A stretch of DNA of 64,000 bases from Microcosmobacter mediterraneus (lineage in GTDB: Bacteria > Bacteroidota > Bacteroidia > Flavobacteriales > Flavobacteriaceae). The notes below the pieces were generated by a model that searched no databases, was not told the DNA's origin, and was given only the letters and a program-made list of their open reading frames with translations. Every line of letters starts with the position of its first letter. Position 1 is the first letter of the stretch. Positions 1 to 8,514 of this stretch are shown here, in pieces. The position numbers and the translations under genes were made by a program. Location of the stretch: contig NZ_JAVRIA010000001.1 in assembly GCF_031846265.1 (NCBI RefSeq), positions 620,001-684,000 of the forward strand. The letters are read 5' to 3'.

Positions 1-207
1 ATGCCATCTGTAAAATACAGAATAGGAGCAGAGCGCGTACAAAAAGAAAATGATGCCTACAGAAAAAGTTAGTGCTAGTATTCTTGGTTGAAAATGGTAT
101 TCTAAAGCTTTAGAAATAGAATCTGCCTCAATGATCTCGGCAATAACATCTGTGACGAGATAATAGATTATAAACCAAACACTAAGTCTTTTTATATTAA
201 ATTTCAT
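1..207 (-). CDS. Partial multi-pass membrane protein (C-terminus beyond window)
   Basis: An ATG at 207 opens a minus-strand frame that stays open for 69 codons to the window edge. The visible part has a hydrophobic segment at residues 10-23 (SVWFIIYYLVTDVIA) and a second at about 48-66 (ILALTFSVGIIFFLYALCSY), as in a small polytopic inner-membrane protein. I do not recognise the family. The rest of the gene lies outside the window, so length and function cannot be judged. Confidence 0.6.
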   Translation of the reverse strand, partial: MKFNIKRLSVWFIIYYLVTDVIAEIIEADSISKALEYHFQPRILALTFSVGIIFFLYALCSYSVFYRWH

Positions 208-404
208 ACTAGCGAAACTAAGAAAATATTAGCCTTGTTTTTAATGGTATCTGTGAACTTACCCTTTTTATCTACAAACTTAACTAGTAATAAGACCAAT
301 ACTGTAAGTATAGTTTTTACAGAGGAGTTTAATGAGTTTACAGATTCTCTTTTATAATAATAGTAAAGTTTAAGACATTTGAAACATCATTAAAATTTTA
401 AGTT

Positions 405-1349
405 ATGAATAATTTACCTAAACTACTCTTAGTATTCTTATTAGTAAGCTTTGTTACAACTTCGGCTCAGGAGCCACAAGAGATTTTAATTGTTGGTGAT
501 ATGCATCAGCTTCCAGGTATTGTTAAGCGAGCTTATAAGCCAATGGTTAAGAAGATACTTAAATATGAACCAGAACTTATAATGGCTGAGTACTCTAAAA
601 CAGGAGATACTGCTGCAATGGGTCAATGGAATGCCAAATTTAAGGAAGCCTACCTTAAAGCTAAGACAGCTTTTAGTCCAGATAAAGAAGAAATTAGGAT
701 ACTGGAGCAAACACCGAATACAAAATTAGATAGCTTACAGTTCAGAACATTACAAGCTTACTATCTAAGTATAGGAGACCAAGCCAACCATAGGATGTAT
801 CGCTATTTTGCCAGACATGGCGTAGCAAAAAAGTTTAAACCTTATGGTAACCAAAATCCAGATCTAACCTTTCAATTAATGCGAAAATTAGAACTAAAAA
901 AAGTTTATGGTGTAGACAGTCACAAAGGTTATCAAGGCTATTGGACAGCTTGGCAACGCGCTTTAAAATCAGGAACAAAAGAAGGTAAAAAGGCATTTAA
1001 GAAAGCCATGCGCAAAGATTCTTGGGGAAACATTTTTGCTGGTGTGTCTGGTTCCTTAGGACGCTACGTTAACAAACCAGAAACCTTGGATAAATATTTC
1101 AGAATTAATTCACTACGATACGAAGGATTCAGTGGTGAGGACTATGATATTCAGTTAAAAAAATGGGATGATAGAAATGTAAATATGGCAAAAAATATAC
1201 TTGATGTTTTAAAGAATAATGCCAATGTAAAACGTAGTGTACTAATCGTTGGTGCTGGCCATGCAAAAGCAGTTAGCGAAGAATTAAAGCGTTTAAGCCC
1301 AAACCTAAAAGTAATAATGTATCACAACCTAAAAAATCATATAAAATGA
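405..1349 (+). CDS. Exported DUF5694/TraB-like protein
   Basis: A 314-aa protein with a signal peptide (residues 1-21, ending TTSAQ). The mature start has a core strand and metal-type motif, ILIVGDMHQLP (about 27-37), followed by ELIMAEY. The C-terminus has VLIVGAGHAKAV (about 281-292). Paired 'GDxH ... E' and late 'GxGHxK' motifs are typical of the TraB/ChaN/DUF5694 fold, whose members bind or hydrolyse poorly defined substrates. The stop overlaps the start of the next gene by 4 bases (ATGA), so the two are probably co-translated. Family placement is by motif; exact function is unknown. Confidence 0.7.
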   Translation: MNNLPKLLLVFLLVSFVTTSAQEPQEILIVGDMHQLPGIVKRAYKPMVKKILKYEPELIMAEYSKTGDTAAMGQWNAKFKEAYLKAKTAFSPDKEEIRILEQTPNTKLDSLQFRTLQAYYLSIGDQANHRMYRYFARHGVAKKFKPYGNQNPDLTFQLMRKLELKKVYGVDSHKGYQGYWTAWQRALKSGTKEGKKAFKKAMRKDSWGNIFAGVSGSLGRYVNKPETLDKYFRINSLRYEGFSGEDYDIQLKKWDDRNVNMAKNILDVLKNNANVKRSVLIVGAGHAKAVSEELKRLSPNLKVIMYHNLKNHIK

Positions 1350-2587
1350 AACGAATTATCAATTTTATTGTTGTAACTATTTTGGTTACTACAAACATAG
1401 TAGCTCAGGACAGTTTAACGGCTCAACATTTAAAACCATTTACTCACACTTTTGATGTTACCAATGGTAAGCTATCAGGTGAAGGAAAGGCTTTTTTAGA
1501 AGCAGAAATGGCTAAGGCTCAATATACTATGATAGGAGAGTACCATGGCTCTAAGCGTATTTCAGAATTTACAAATGCTATTATTCCTCTGCTTCATAAT
1601 TTAAACTACAAAGCTATGGCTTTTGAGGTTGGTCCAGTAACTGGAGAACAACTAAACAATTTGAATGGAAATGTAGAAGATAAGATTAAGCAATGGCACC
1701 AAAAATATATAATGCGAGATGCTGATGGAGATGCTATCTTGGCTTTTCCTTTCTTTGACTATAAAGAAGATGCACAATTTTTACAAAGAGTAAAAGATAA
1801 TTCGTGGAGTGTGTTTGGGATAGACCAAGAATATTATGATAGCTATATTATGCTAGCTGATATGATGTATAATAATTTATCTAACGTGTTGAAGAAACAG
1901 CATAAAGAACTATATACTAAAACTATTGCGGAACTAAGGACCTTTTATAAAAATGACCAAAACGACAAGCAAAACTTACATGTTGCATTATCTAACTCAG
2001 AGGTATTCCAGAAGTATTTAAAAACTATGGAGTCTCAACCCAATAATATAGAAATTATTGAGGCTCTGAAGCACAGTAGTGCTATCTATTTATTATACAA
2101 TAATAGAAAGTGGTATGAAAATAATGCAACACGAATATCTTATATGAAATCACTATTACGAAAAGGCTTAGAACGTTTAGATTTTGATTTAGCCAAGGAT
2201 AAACTTTTAATAAAAATGGGAGGCTATCATTTGTCTAAAGGTTTTTCACCATTGAGTTTGTATGAAGTTGGTAATACACTAAATGAATTGGCAGAATATC
2301 ATGGAAATACAGCTCTAAACATTGGGTTTATGCAACGTTATTACAAGGATGGAGATGAGATTGTAGATAATTTTCTATCTAAAAACAGATATTATAAAAG
2401 TCGTAAGGCATTGCTAGAAGTAGGCCAAAAAGACCAATGGGTTGTAATTGATTTGCGACCTTTAATTAAGAGGTATTTCTATTATCCACAAAAATTTAAA
2501 TTAAATAAAAATTTAGAAGAACTTGTACAGCGTTATGATCTTTTGGTTATTCCTAAAATAGAGGTTAAAGGAATAATAAATTATTAA
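1346..2587 (+). CDS. Exported erythromycin-esterase/ChaN-like fold protein
   Basis: A 413-aa protein with a signal peptide ending near residue 20 (TTNIVAQ). It carries YTMIGEYHGSKRI (about 61-73) and AMAFEVGP (about 95-102), the glutamate/histidine signature shared by erythromycin-esterase-like and haem-uptake ChaN-like proteins. Late in the protein, KMGGYHLSKG resembles the conserved final His motif. It starts inside the stop of the upstream DUF5694-like gene (4-base overlap). Both genes encode exported members of the same broad fold, so they look like an ancient duplicate pair acting in the periplasm. Resistance to macrolides should not be inferred from the fold alone. Confidence 0.65.
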   Translation: MKRIINFIVVTILVTTNIVAQDSLTAQHLKPFTHTFDVTNGKLSGEGKAFLEAEMAKAQYTMIGEYHGSKRISEFTNAIIPLLHNLNYKAMAFEVGPVTGEQLNNLNGNVEDKIKQWHQKYIMRDADGDAILAFPFFDYKEDAQFLQRVKDNSWSVFGIDQEYYDSYIMLADMMYNNLSNVLKKQHKELYTKTIAELRTFYKNDQNDKQNLHVALSNSEVFQKYLKTMESQPNNIEIIEALKHSSAIYLLYNNRKWYENNATRISYMKSLLRKGLERLDFDLAKDKLLIKMGGYHLSKGFSPLSLYEVGNTLNELAEYHGNTALNIGFMQRYYKDGDEIVDNFLSKNRYYKSRKALLEVGQKDQWVVIDLRPLIKRYFYYPQKFKLNKNLEELVQRYDLLVIPKIEVKGIINY

Positions 2588-2599
2588 AAACCGTACAGA

Positions 2600-2977
2600 T
2601 TAACAGAATGGATTTAAATTAAATAATCCTAATACACCAAGAATCAAAGCTATATCTCCAACTATAGCTTTGTGTGGTTGTATTTTATTGGAGAGCTTTT
2701 GTAAAACCTCTCCAATACCAGGTAAACGTCCTAAGCGTTGTGGAATTAAAAGTAGGCCACAAGCAATACCTACAAGTCCAAAAATGATACATTTTATTTT
2801 AAATATAAATAGCACACCAATGATTAAGGTTGCAAAGCCAATAATTGCATTAAATGGCTTTAATACTTTTGCTATTTTATTGAAAAAATTACTTTCACCA
2901 TCAAGAATGTCTAAGTGCGTTATAGCTAATAATATGCCAGCACAGATGCAAGCAATTTCAAAAATAAAAGTCATCAT
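2600..2977 (-). CDS. Small multi-pass membrane protein
   Basis: A 125-aa hydrophobic protein with about four membrane segments (residues 3-22, 42-61, 64-81 and 105-121). Two ATGs are adjacent at the start (MM). A glycine-rich helix (IFGLVGIACGLLLIP) and a repeated 'K.FNAIIG/PHKAIVGDIALILGVLGL' pattern suggest an internal duplication. It is convergent with the esterase-like gene, 12 bases apart. I do not recognise a named family. A reading frame on the opposite strand here lacks any protein-like features and was ignored. Confidence 0.6.
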   Translation of the reverse strand: MMTFIFEIACICAGILLAITHLDILDGESNFFNKIAKVLKPFNAIIGFATLIIGVLFIFKIKCIIFGLVGIACGLLLIPQRLGRLPGIGEVLQKLSNKIQPHKAIVGDIALILGVLGLFNLNPFC

Positions 2978-3026
2978 AAATTACAGTAGTTAGTGATATA
3001 TAAAAATAAGGTTTTTTTTAATTCTA

Positions 3027-4601
3027 CTAGTCTTCTTCAAAAACAATACTTTGATAGGCTCCAATATCTGGATTAACAGTCCTATCAACTCCAAGTATGT
3101 CTAGCATTACAAGACTGGCAAAGGATATATTACCATTGTTATTAGCACCAGAGTCTTCGCCTATAATTAAATCATTTGCAAAAGGATCTCTAAAATCTGG
3201 ATCATCATTAAAAAAATTATCTAGATAAAGGTCTGTATTATTAAAGTCGTAATTTTCTCCAGTGATGTTATTATTGTTAAAGCGTAATAAACAATTGGTA
3301 AATTTAAAGTTGAAATCTGCTCCATTGTCTTCTTCTAAAAGAAACTCTGGATTATCATTGCCATAAATAATACAATTATTGAAATTAGCCTCAGACAATG
3401 CATTTGGAATCACAGTATTATCCTCATCTACAATAAAATTATTGAGTAATACCGAAGGAAATTGTCTAAAGCTATTATTCCAGTAATTAGCTATTGTACA
3501 ATGTGTAAAATTATAACGACCACCAACAGTTCCTGCAAAAGAGGATTGTCCTGAAGCATTGATCACTAAATTTTCCCCTAGAATGGAAGTAGCTCTTCCT
3601 AAAATGCCAAAATTGCTGGAGTTGTAAATCTGAGAATTTCTAATTTGTAACTTATTATTAGGAGCAGACTGATTGCCTTCGCATAAAATACCAACAGAGG
3701 AATTTTTAATAGTAGCATAATTTATCTCGTTATCTACACTACCATTAAATAACCAAATAGTTCCCCATTGTCCTGGAACATCAGAAAACAAAGGTTCTAA
3801 ACGGTCGCCTTCAAAGATAACTTCATTTTCTAAAAGTTCTGGGTCTGTACTTAGACTACCATTTACTTTTAAACTTCCACCTGAAGTGACTAGCAACCCA
3901 GAATTGGCATGAAAATGTACTCGTGCTCCAGCTTCAATATTTAGTTCATCACCATCATCTACTGCAGCATAGCCATAAATAACATAGGGTTTTTCATTAG
4001 TAAAAGTTAGCTCTGAGTTTTCTAAAAAACGACCTTGTATTTCGGTGTCATCTGCATTTCCATCTCCATCGACATCAAACGATAGTGTTTCTATAACACC
4101 ATTCATATCACGTTGAGGATAGATAAATACTGCATCCTTTACTAGAGTAACTAACTCTACATGTTGCTGATTTGAACCAGCATCAAACTGAATAGCATCA
4201 GTATATAAAAACTGAGTATCTGAAGAAGATAGGCTTTCTATATCTATGGTAGTTTCAATAAAAATAAACATACTGTCTTTGGCAAGCAGCTCAACATTTT
4301 CAAAACGTTTTCCTTCGTCAGATCCTACTTCACCTGTCATACCATCTACATTCATTCTGTATAAAGAGTTAGTTCCATTTCTTAATTGAATAATAGGGAT
4401 AGAAATATCATCGTCACTTCTGTTGTATACTTTTAGGTTGTAAGTACTCGACCCAATATTTGAGAACACAGTATCTAAATACACTGTATCTCTAGAGAAT
4501 TCTAAGTTCCCTGTACTTGGAGAAAAACTAAAGTCTTTTCTACAAGAACTCCAAAACATTAAAATGACTAAAGCGAATAAGAAATATATGTAACGTTTCA
4601 T
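3027..4601 (-). CDS. Cell-surface lipoprotein with parallel beta-helix repeats
   Basis: A 524-aa lipoprotein: the signal peptide ends in the lipobox WSSC, so Cys20 is the likely lipidated residue. An N-terminal beta-sandwich region (about 30-165) is followed by a long Asn/Gly-rich region with repeated short strands such as INYATIKNSSVGILCEG and NNKLQIRNSQIYNSSNFGI, typical of right-handed parallel beta-helix proteins. Acidic, Asp-rich loops (DVDGDGNADD) suggest calcium binding. The role is probably at the outer membrane or surface, but substrate and function are unknown. It is followed on the same strand by no obvious partner. Confidence 0.7.
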   Translation of the reverse strand: MKRYIYFLFALVILMFWSSCRKDFSFSPSTGNLEFSRDTVYLDTVFSNIGSSTYNLKVYNRSDDDISIPIIQLRNGTNSLYRMNVDGMTGEVGSDEGKRFENVELLAKDSMFIFIETTIDIESLSSSDTQFLYTDAIQFDAGSNQQHVELVTLVKDAVFIYPQRDMNGVIETLSFDVDGDGNADDTEIQGRFLENSELTFTNEKPYVIYGYAAVDDGDELNIEAGARVHFHANSGLLVTSGGSLKVNGSLSTDPELLENEVIFEGDRLEPLFSDVPGQWGTIWLFNGSVDNEINYATIKNSSVGILCEGNQSAPNNKLQIRNSQIYNSSNFGILGRATSILGENLVINASGQSSFAGTVGGRYNFTHCTIANYWNNSFRQFPSVLLNNFIVDEDNTVIPNALSEANFNNCIIYGNDNPEFLLEEDNGADFNFKFTNCLLRFNNNNITGENYDFNNTDLYLDNFFNDDPDFRDPFANDLIIGEDSGANNNGNISFASLVMLDILGVDRTVNPDIGAYQSIVFEED

Positions 4602-4680
4602 AATTTGTTTTAATGGCTTAAAAATATAACTTTTGATTAAAAGGTATATTGTAAAAGCACAAAGAATTATGAGTATTTGT

Positions 4681-5448
4681 TTAATCTTTAATGATATGTT
4701 GATTTCTAAATTCGTCTAAAATGACGAGATATTCAGTACTACTATTGATAATGGCATCCAACAAATAGATTTCTTGCTCTTTTTTTAATAAGCTAGAAGG
4801 GAGTTCTTTGGCACTACAATATTCAATAAACAACACAAGGTATTCCTTAGGTATTTTTAATTCATGTTGTAAATACTCATTATTAATTAGTGGATTTGTA
4901 TTAAATAATATAGACCATTGTTCATAGGTTATTGGACGTACTATTACCTTTTGAGCTTTACGCTTATTTTTAAATAACTTACCTACAAGACTAAGTAATG
5001 CTATTAAATCTACACCTTGATTCATACTTTGAGGACGATAGAGGTGAGGATTCTTTTTTATATCATTTTGAATCGTTTGTTTAAGATTAGTATTATATGA
5101 CTTTTCTTCAAACAAGGGTTGCTCGGGTTCTTTTGATAAAAATACTTCGTCTAGCTCATTGACAATTTTTTTAAGTTCAAAAACAAAAATGCCTTCAAAA
5201 TGTGTCTCATTAATAACTATATCTTGTTTGTAATGAAACAGTGATTGAAACGATAATGTGTCATTTACCTTTGCAGCAATACTAAAATTACCATGGCTGT
5301 CTGTTACAGTAAAGCTATTTTGCGATATGTTAATGACTTTAATACCTTTTACAGTAGTTTCTGCGTCATAAACTTTGCCAGTTATATTTTGAGCAATTAG
5401 AGGTACTGTAGTTATATTTAACAAAAAAATAAAAAGAAAAAAACGCAT
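4681..5448 (-). CDS. Exported protein with carboxypeptidase-like regulatory domain
   Basis: A 255-aa protein with a signal peptide (LLNITTVPLIAQ). Residues about 20-95 form the beta-sandwich CarboxypepD_reg-like domain also found at the N-terminus of TonB-dependent receptors: ITGKVYDAETTVKGIKVIN, then VTDSHGNFSIAA and DTLSFQS. The remainder is helical and charged with no recognised motif. Proteins of this kind are common in flavobacteria and sit in the envelope. No catalytic residues are evident, and the function is unknown. Confidence 0.7.
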   Translation of the reverse strand: MRFFLFIFLLNITTVPLIAQNITGKVYDAETTVKGIKVINISQNSFTVTDSHGNFSIAAKVNDTLSFQSLFHYKQDIVINETHFEGIFVFELKKIVNELDEVFLSKEPEQPLFEEKSYNTNLKQTIQNDIKKNPHLYRPQSMNQGVDLIALLSLVGKLFKNKRKAQKVIVRPITYEQWSILFNTNPLINNEYLQHELKIPKEYLVLFIEYCSAKELPSSLLKKEQEIYLLDAIINSSTEYLVILDEFRNQHIIKD

Positions 5449-5576
5449 TGATAGTTAATTACAATACTAAGTAAGTTAATTGTAAAAAACTTGACCTGCG
5501 GATTATAAAAATTTTAACCTAAATGTTTGTTAATAAGAAAATAGAGAAGATTTTTTTGAATGCTCAAAATTTGAAA

Positions 5577-6608
5577 CTATTCCGTTATTTTAACCTCAAA
5601 CAGTTTATCCCAGCGTTTACCAGTAACAAAAATGGTTTTGGTTTCAGGATTGTAAGCAATGCCATTTAGAACATCTAAACCTTTGTGCTGAGTAACTTTA
5701 TCTTTCAGTGAAGAAAAGTCAATAACAACTTCTACTGCACCATTATTAGGATTAACAATTACCACACCATTTTTTTGATAAATATTGGCATATATTTTTC
5801 CGTTAATCCATTCTAATTCATTTAGTTGAGGTATTTTACCTTTATCAGTATAGACCTGTATATTACCTTCTTCTGTAAGCGTTGAAGAATTAAGTGTCCA
5901 TATTTTTTCGGTACCATCTGATTTATATAGTAAAGATCCATCGTTACAAATTCCCCAACCTTCTTTACTATTTCCGTATTTAAAACTACTTTCTTTATTA
6001 AAGTTGTTTACATCATAAACAAAACCTGTATTTTCTTGCCATGTTAGCTGATATATTTTATCGTTTAATATTGTTAAGCCTTCTCCAAAGTAAGTTTTAG
6101 CCAAATCTATGCTTTGTAATACCTCACCAGTCTTATAATCTAATTTACGTAGTTTAGATTCTCCATATTGTCCTGTGCTTTCATAAAGCACTCCATTATA
6201 AAACTCTAAGCCTTGTGTGTAAGATGTGATATCATGAGGATATTCATTGATAATATCAAAACCATAAACTTTTGGTTTAATATTATTTAGGATAGTAATA
6301 CTTTTAGTAACGTCTTTACTATTATTATCAAAACTTACAGTAGCTACTAAATTTTGTTTTCCGAGTTTAACATCGCTCAATGTAAATGGTGAAGTAATAC
6401 TCTGACCATTTATTGAAAAACTAACGGAGTCAATCTCTAGATTTTCTGGATTGTTAAGTGAAAAAGTTAAGGATTCGCCTAGTATAATTTCACCTTTTAT
6501 AGCATTAGTTTTTATGGAAAGCTTTGAAGCTTTTTCTGCAGTACCACTACCACAACTCACAAGTGAAATAACAAGAACAAACGAAAACAATAACTTAAAA
6601 ACCTGCAT
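5577..6608 (-). CDS. Glutaminyl-peptide cyclotransferase (glutamine cyclotransferase family) lipoprotein
   Basis: A 343-aa lipoprotein. The lipobox is LVSC after a short hydrophobic signal. An Ig-like segment (about 25-105) precedes a five-bladed propeller with the family hallmarks YPHDITSYTQGLEF, GLTILNDKIYQLTWQE, EGWGICNDGSLLYKSDGT and NELEWINGKIYANIYQ. Family members form N-terminal pyroglutamate on exported peptides. The frame extends seven codons further to a TTG, but the ATG at 6608 directly precedes the signal peptide, so that start was chosen. Family assignment is strong; the physiological substrate is not known. Confidence 0.85.
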   Translation of the reverse strand: MQVFKLLFSFVLVISLVSCGSGTAEKASKLSIKTNAIKGEIILGESLTFSLNNPENLEIDSVSFSINGQSITSPFTLSDVKLGKQNLVATVSFDNNSKDVTKSITILNNIKPKVYGFDIINEYPHDITSYTQGLEFYNGVLYESTGQYGESKLRKLDYKTGEVLQSIDLAKTYFGEGLTILNDKIYQLTWQENTGFVYDVNNFNKESSFKYGNSKEGWGICNDGSLLYKSDGTEKIWTLNSSTLTEEGNIQVYTDKGKIPQLNELEWINGKIYANIYQKNGVVIVNPNNGAVEVVIDFSSLKDKVTQHKGLDVLNGIAYNPETKTIFVTGKRWDKLFEVKITE

Positions 6609-6706
6609 GAATTTAAAATTTTTTGACAAGGTATTTAATTAATATTATGCTTTGAAAATAATTGCTATTTTTTATTAAAAAATTATAAATAAATTTAAGC
6701 TAAATA

Positions 6707-6737
6707 ATTGCGGAAGTATGAAAAGGTTGTATCTTTG
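6707..6737 (+). promoter_or_regulatory. Promoter of SRP RNA
   Basis: ATTG at 6707-6710, then 19 bases, then TATCTTTG at 6730-6737. This matches the Bacteroidota housekeeping promoter (TTTG, 17-23 bases, TAnnTTTG) and sits directly upstream of the folded RNA. Confidence 0.75.
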
Positions 6738-6740
6738 CCT

Positions 6741-6836
6741 AGGCAAGTCCTACACAACCAGCTCCTGCTTAATCCTCCAGGACGGGAACGTAGCAAAGGT
6801 ACGCGGTCGTAGCGGTGTGATGTAGGTAGCTTGCCT
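6741..6836 (+). ncRNA. ffs: Signal recognition particle RNA (4.5S type)
   Basis: The closing stem is AGGCAAG (6741-6747) with CTTGCCT (6830-6836). The core contains the conserved SRP domain IV pattern: CCAGGACGGGAACGTAGCA, AAGGTACG and a late GTGATGTAGGTAGC, equivalent to the CCGGAAGG..AGCA / GGGATGTAGCTGGC core of E. coli 4.5S RNA. It is preceded by a good promoter and ends in a U-tract. The RNA scaffolds the Ffh-FtsY co-translational targeting pathway. Confidence 0.9.
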
Positions 6837-6842
6837 TTTTTT
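6830..6842 (+). terminator. U-tract closing the SRP RNA
   Basis: The distal arm of the terminal SRP RNA stem runs straight into a run of seven T residues (6836-6842), so the RNA's own closing helix serves as an intrinsic terminator. Confidence 0.7.
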
Positions 6843-6930
6843 GTATAATAAATTCAAGCTTTTTTTGAATACTCAAATTATTATATTTTTAAACTTCGTA
6901 CTTTTAATTTGAAATTTTTAACCCATTGTA

Positions 6931-7734
6931 ATGTCTAAAGTTGTTTTAATTACAGGTGGTTCTTCCGGAATCGGAAAATCTATTGGAGACTATTTGTTAG
7001 AAAAAGGGTATTCGGTGTATGGAACTAGTAGAAATCCTGAAAAATATCCAGATAGCAAATTCCCGATTGTTGCTTTAGATGTTACAAAAATTGAAACTAT
7101 TACACATTGTATTACTGAAGTTTTAAAACTAGAGGACAAAATAGATATCCTTATTAATAATGCTGGAGTAGGAATTACAGGTCCTTTAGAAGAAGTACCA
7201 GATGCTGAAATTAAGCGCAATTTTGAAACTAATTTCTTTGGACCAGTAAATGTAGTAAAAGCCGTTTTGCCATCCATGCGCTCTCAAAACTCTGGACTTA
7301 TAATCAATATTACATCTATTGCTGGCTATATGGGTTTACCGTTTAGAGGTGTTTATAGTGCTAGTAAAAGTGCTTTAAGTATAGTTACAGAGACTTTTAG
7401 AATGGAATTAAAAGATTTTAATATTGAAATCACAGATGTTGCTCCTGGCGATTTTGCAACCAATATTGCGGCTAGTCGATATCATTCACCAGTTTTAGAA
7501 GATTCTCCATATAAAGAGAAATATGGTCATTCCTTAAAAATGATGGACGAGCACGTAGATGAAGGTAGCGATCCCAAGCAAATGGCAAAGGCTATATATA
7601 ACATCATTACTACAGATAAGCCAAAAGTACATTACAAAGTTGGTGCTTTCATGCAAAAATTTTCGATTACATTAAAGCGAATATTACCAAGTAAAGTTTA
7701 TGAAAAACTTTTGATGAATCATTATAAACTATAA
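6931..7734 (+). CDS. SDR family oxidoreductase
   Basis: A 267-aa classical short-chain dehydrogenase/reductase. The nucleotide-binding loop TGGSSGIG is at residues 8-15, NNAG at about 77-80, the catalytic serine in NITSIAGYMG, and YxxxK as YSASK at about 149-153. The C-terminal extension is moderately basic. Substrate is unknown; sequences of this type act on hydroxy-lipids or small carbonyls. It stands alone between the SRP RNA and the transaldolase gene. Confidence 0.85.
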   Translation: MSKVVLITGGSSGIGKSIGDYLLEKGYSVYGTSRNPEKYPDSKFPIVALDVTKIETITHCITEVLKLEDKIDILINNAGVGITGPLEEVPDAEIKRNFETNFFGPVNVVKAVLPSMRSQNSGLIINITSIAGYMGLPFRGVYSASKSALSIVTETFRMELKDFNIEITDVAPGDFATNIAASRYHSPVLEDSPYKEKYGHSLKMMDEHVDEGSDPKQMAKAIYNIITTDKPKVHYKVGAFMQKFSITLKRILPSKVYEKLLMNHYKL

Positions 7735-7829
7735 AAATTAGGTTGTTAATATATCTTGAAAAGTTTATCATTAATAACCCTTTTTATAATTGTAAATTCG
7801 CAGCATTAATACACAACTAAACAAACTTT

Positions 7830-8486
7830 ATGAAATTTTTTATTGATACAGCTAACTTAGATCAAATTAAAGAAGCCCAAGATTTAGGAATATTAGATGG
7901 TGTAACTACAAATCCATCTTTAATGGCTAAAGAAGGTATTACTGGTACTGATAATATTTTAAAGCATTATGTTGATATCTGTAATATTGTAGATGGTGAT
8001 GTTTCAGCTGAAGTTATCTCTACCGATTTTGATGGTATGGTTAGAGAAGGTGAGGCTCTGGCAGAATTGCACGATCAGATTGTTATTAAATTACCAATGA
8101 TTAAAGATGGCGTAAAAGCCTGTAAATACTTCTCTGATAGAGGTATTAAAACCAATGTTACTTTGGTGTTTTCTCCAGGACAAGCCTTACTTGCAGCAAA
8201 AGCTGGCGCAACCTATGTATCGCCTTTTATTGGTCGTTTAGATGATATCTCAACAGACGGTTTAAATCTTATTGCAGAAATAAGACACATATATGATAAC
8301 TATGCTTTTGAAACCCAAATTTTGGCAGCATCTGTGCGTCATACGATGCATGTTATTGATTGTGCAAAGTTAGGAGCAGATGTTATGACAGGACCTTTGA
8401 GTTCTATATCTGGTTTACTAAGGCATCCTCTAACAGATATAGGATTAGAAAAATTTCTTGCAGATTATAATAAAAAAGGTAATTAA
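7830..8486 (+). CDS. fsa: Transaldolase / fructose-6-phosphate aldolase family protein
   Basis: A 218-aa protein, the usual size of the short TalC/MipB/FSA subfamily. The start MKFFIDTANLDQI and DGVTTNPSLM are family signatures, and the Schiff-base lysine lies in IVIKLPM (about residues 84-90). LVFSPGQALLAAKAGATYVSPFIGR and ILAASVRH are also conserved. The family catalyses transaldolase or fructose-6-phosphate aldolase reactions of the non-oxidative pentose phosphate pathway; which one applies here cannot be decided from sequence. A terminator follows at once. Confidence 0.9.
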   Translation: MKFFIDTANLDQIKEAQDLGILDGVTTNPSLMAKEGITGTDNILKHYVDICNIVDGDVSAEVISTDFDGMVREGEALAELHDQIVIKLPMIKDGVKACKYFSDRGIKTNVTLVFSPGQALLAAKAGATYVSPFIGRLDDISTDGLNLIAEIRHIYDNYAFETQILAASVRHTMHVIDCAKLGADVMTGPLSSISGLLRHPLTDIGLEKFLADYNKKGN

Positions 8487-8514
8487 AAAAAGACTCCACT
8501 TCGGAGTCTTTTTT
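8486..8514 (+). terminator. Bidirectional intrinsic terminator
   Basis: AGACTCC (8491-8497) pairs with GGAGTCT (8503-8509), flanked by an A-run upstream and a T-run downstream. It can end both the transaldolase transcript and the convergent thioredoxin-fold gene, whose stop codon lies in the T-run. Confidence 0.85.

Noticed and set aside
2670..2993. Plus-strand frame opposite the 125-aa membrane gene
   Set aside because: No membrane or domain pattern and it mirrors a better minus-strand gene.
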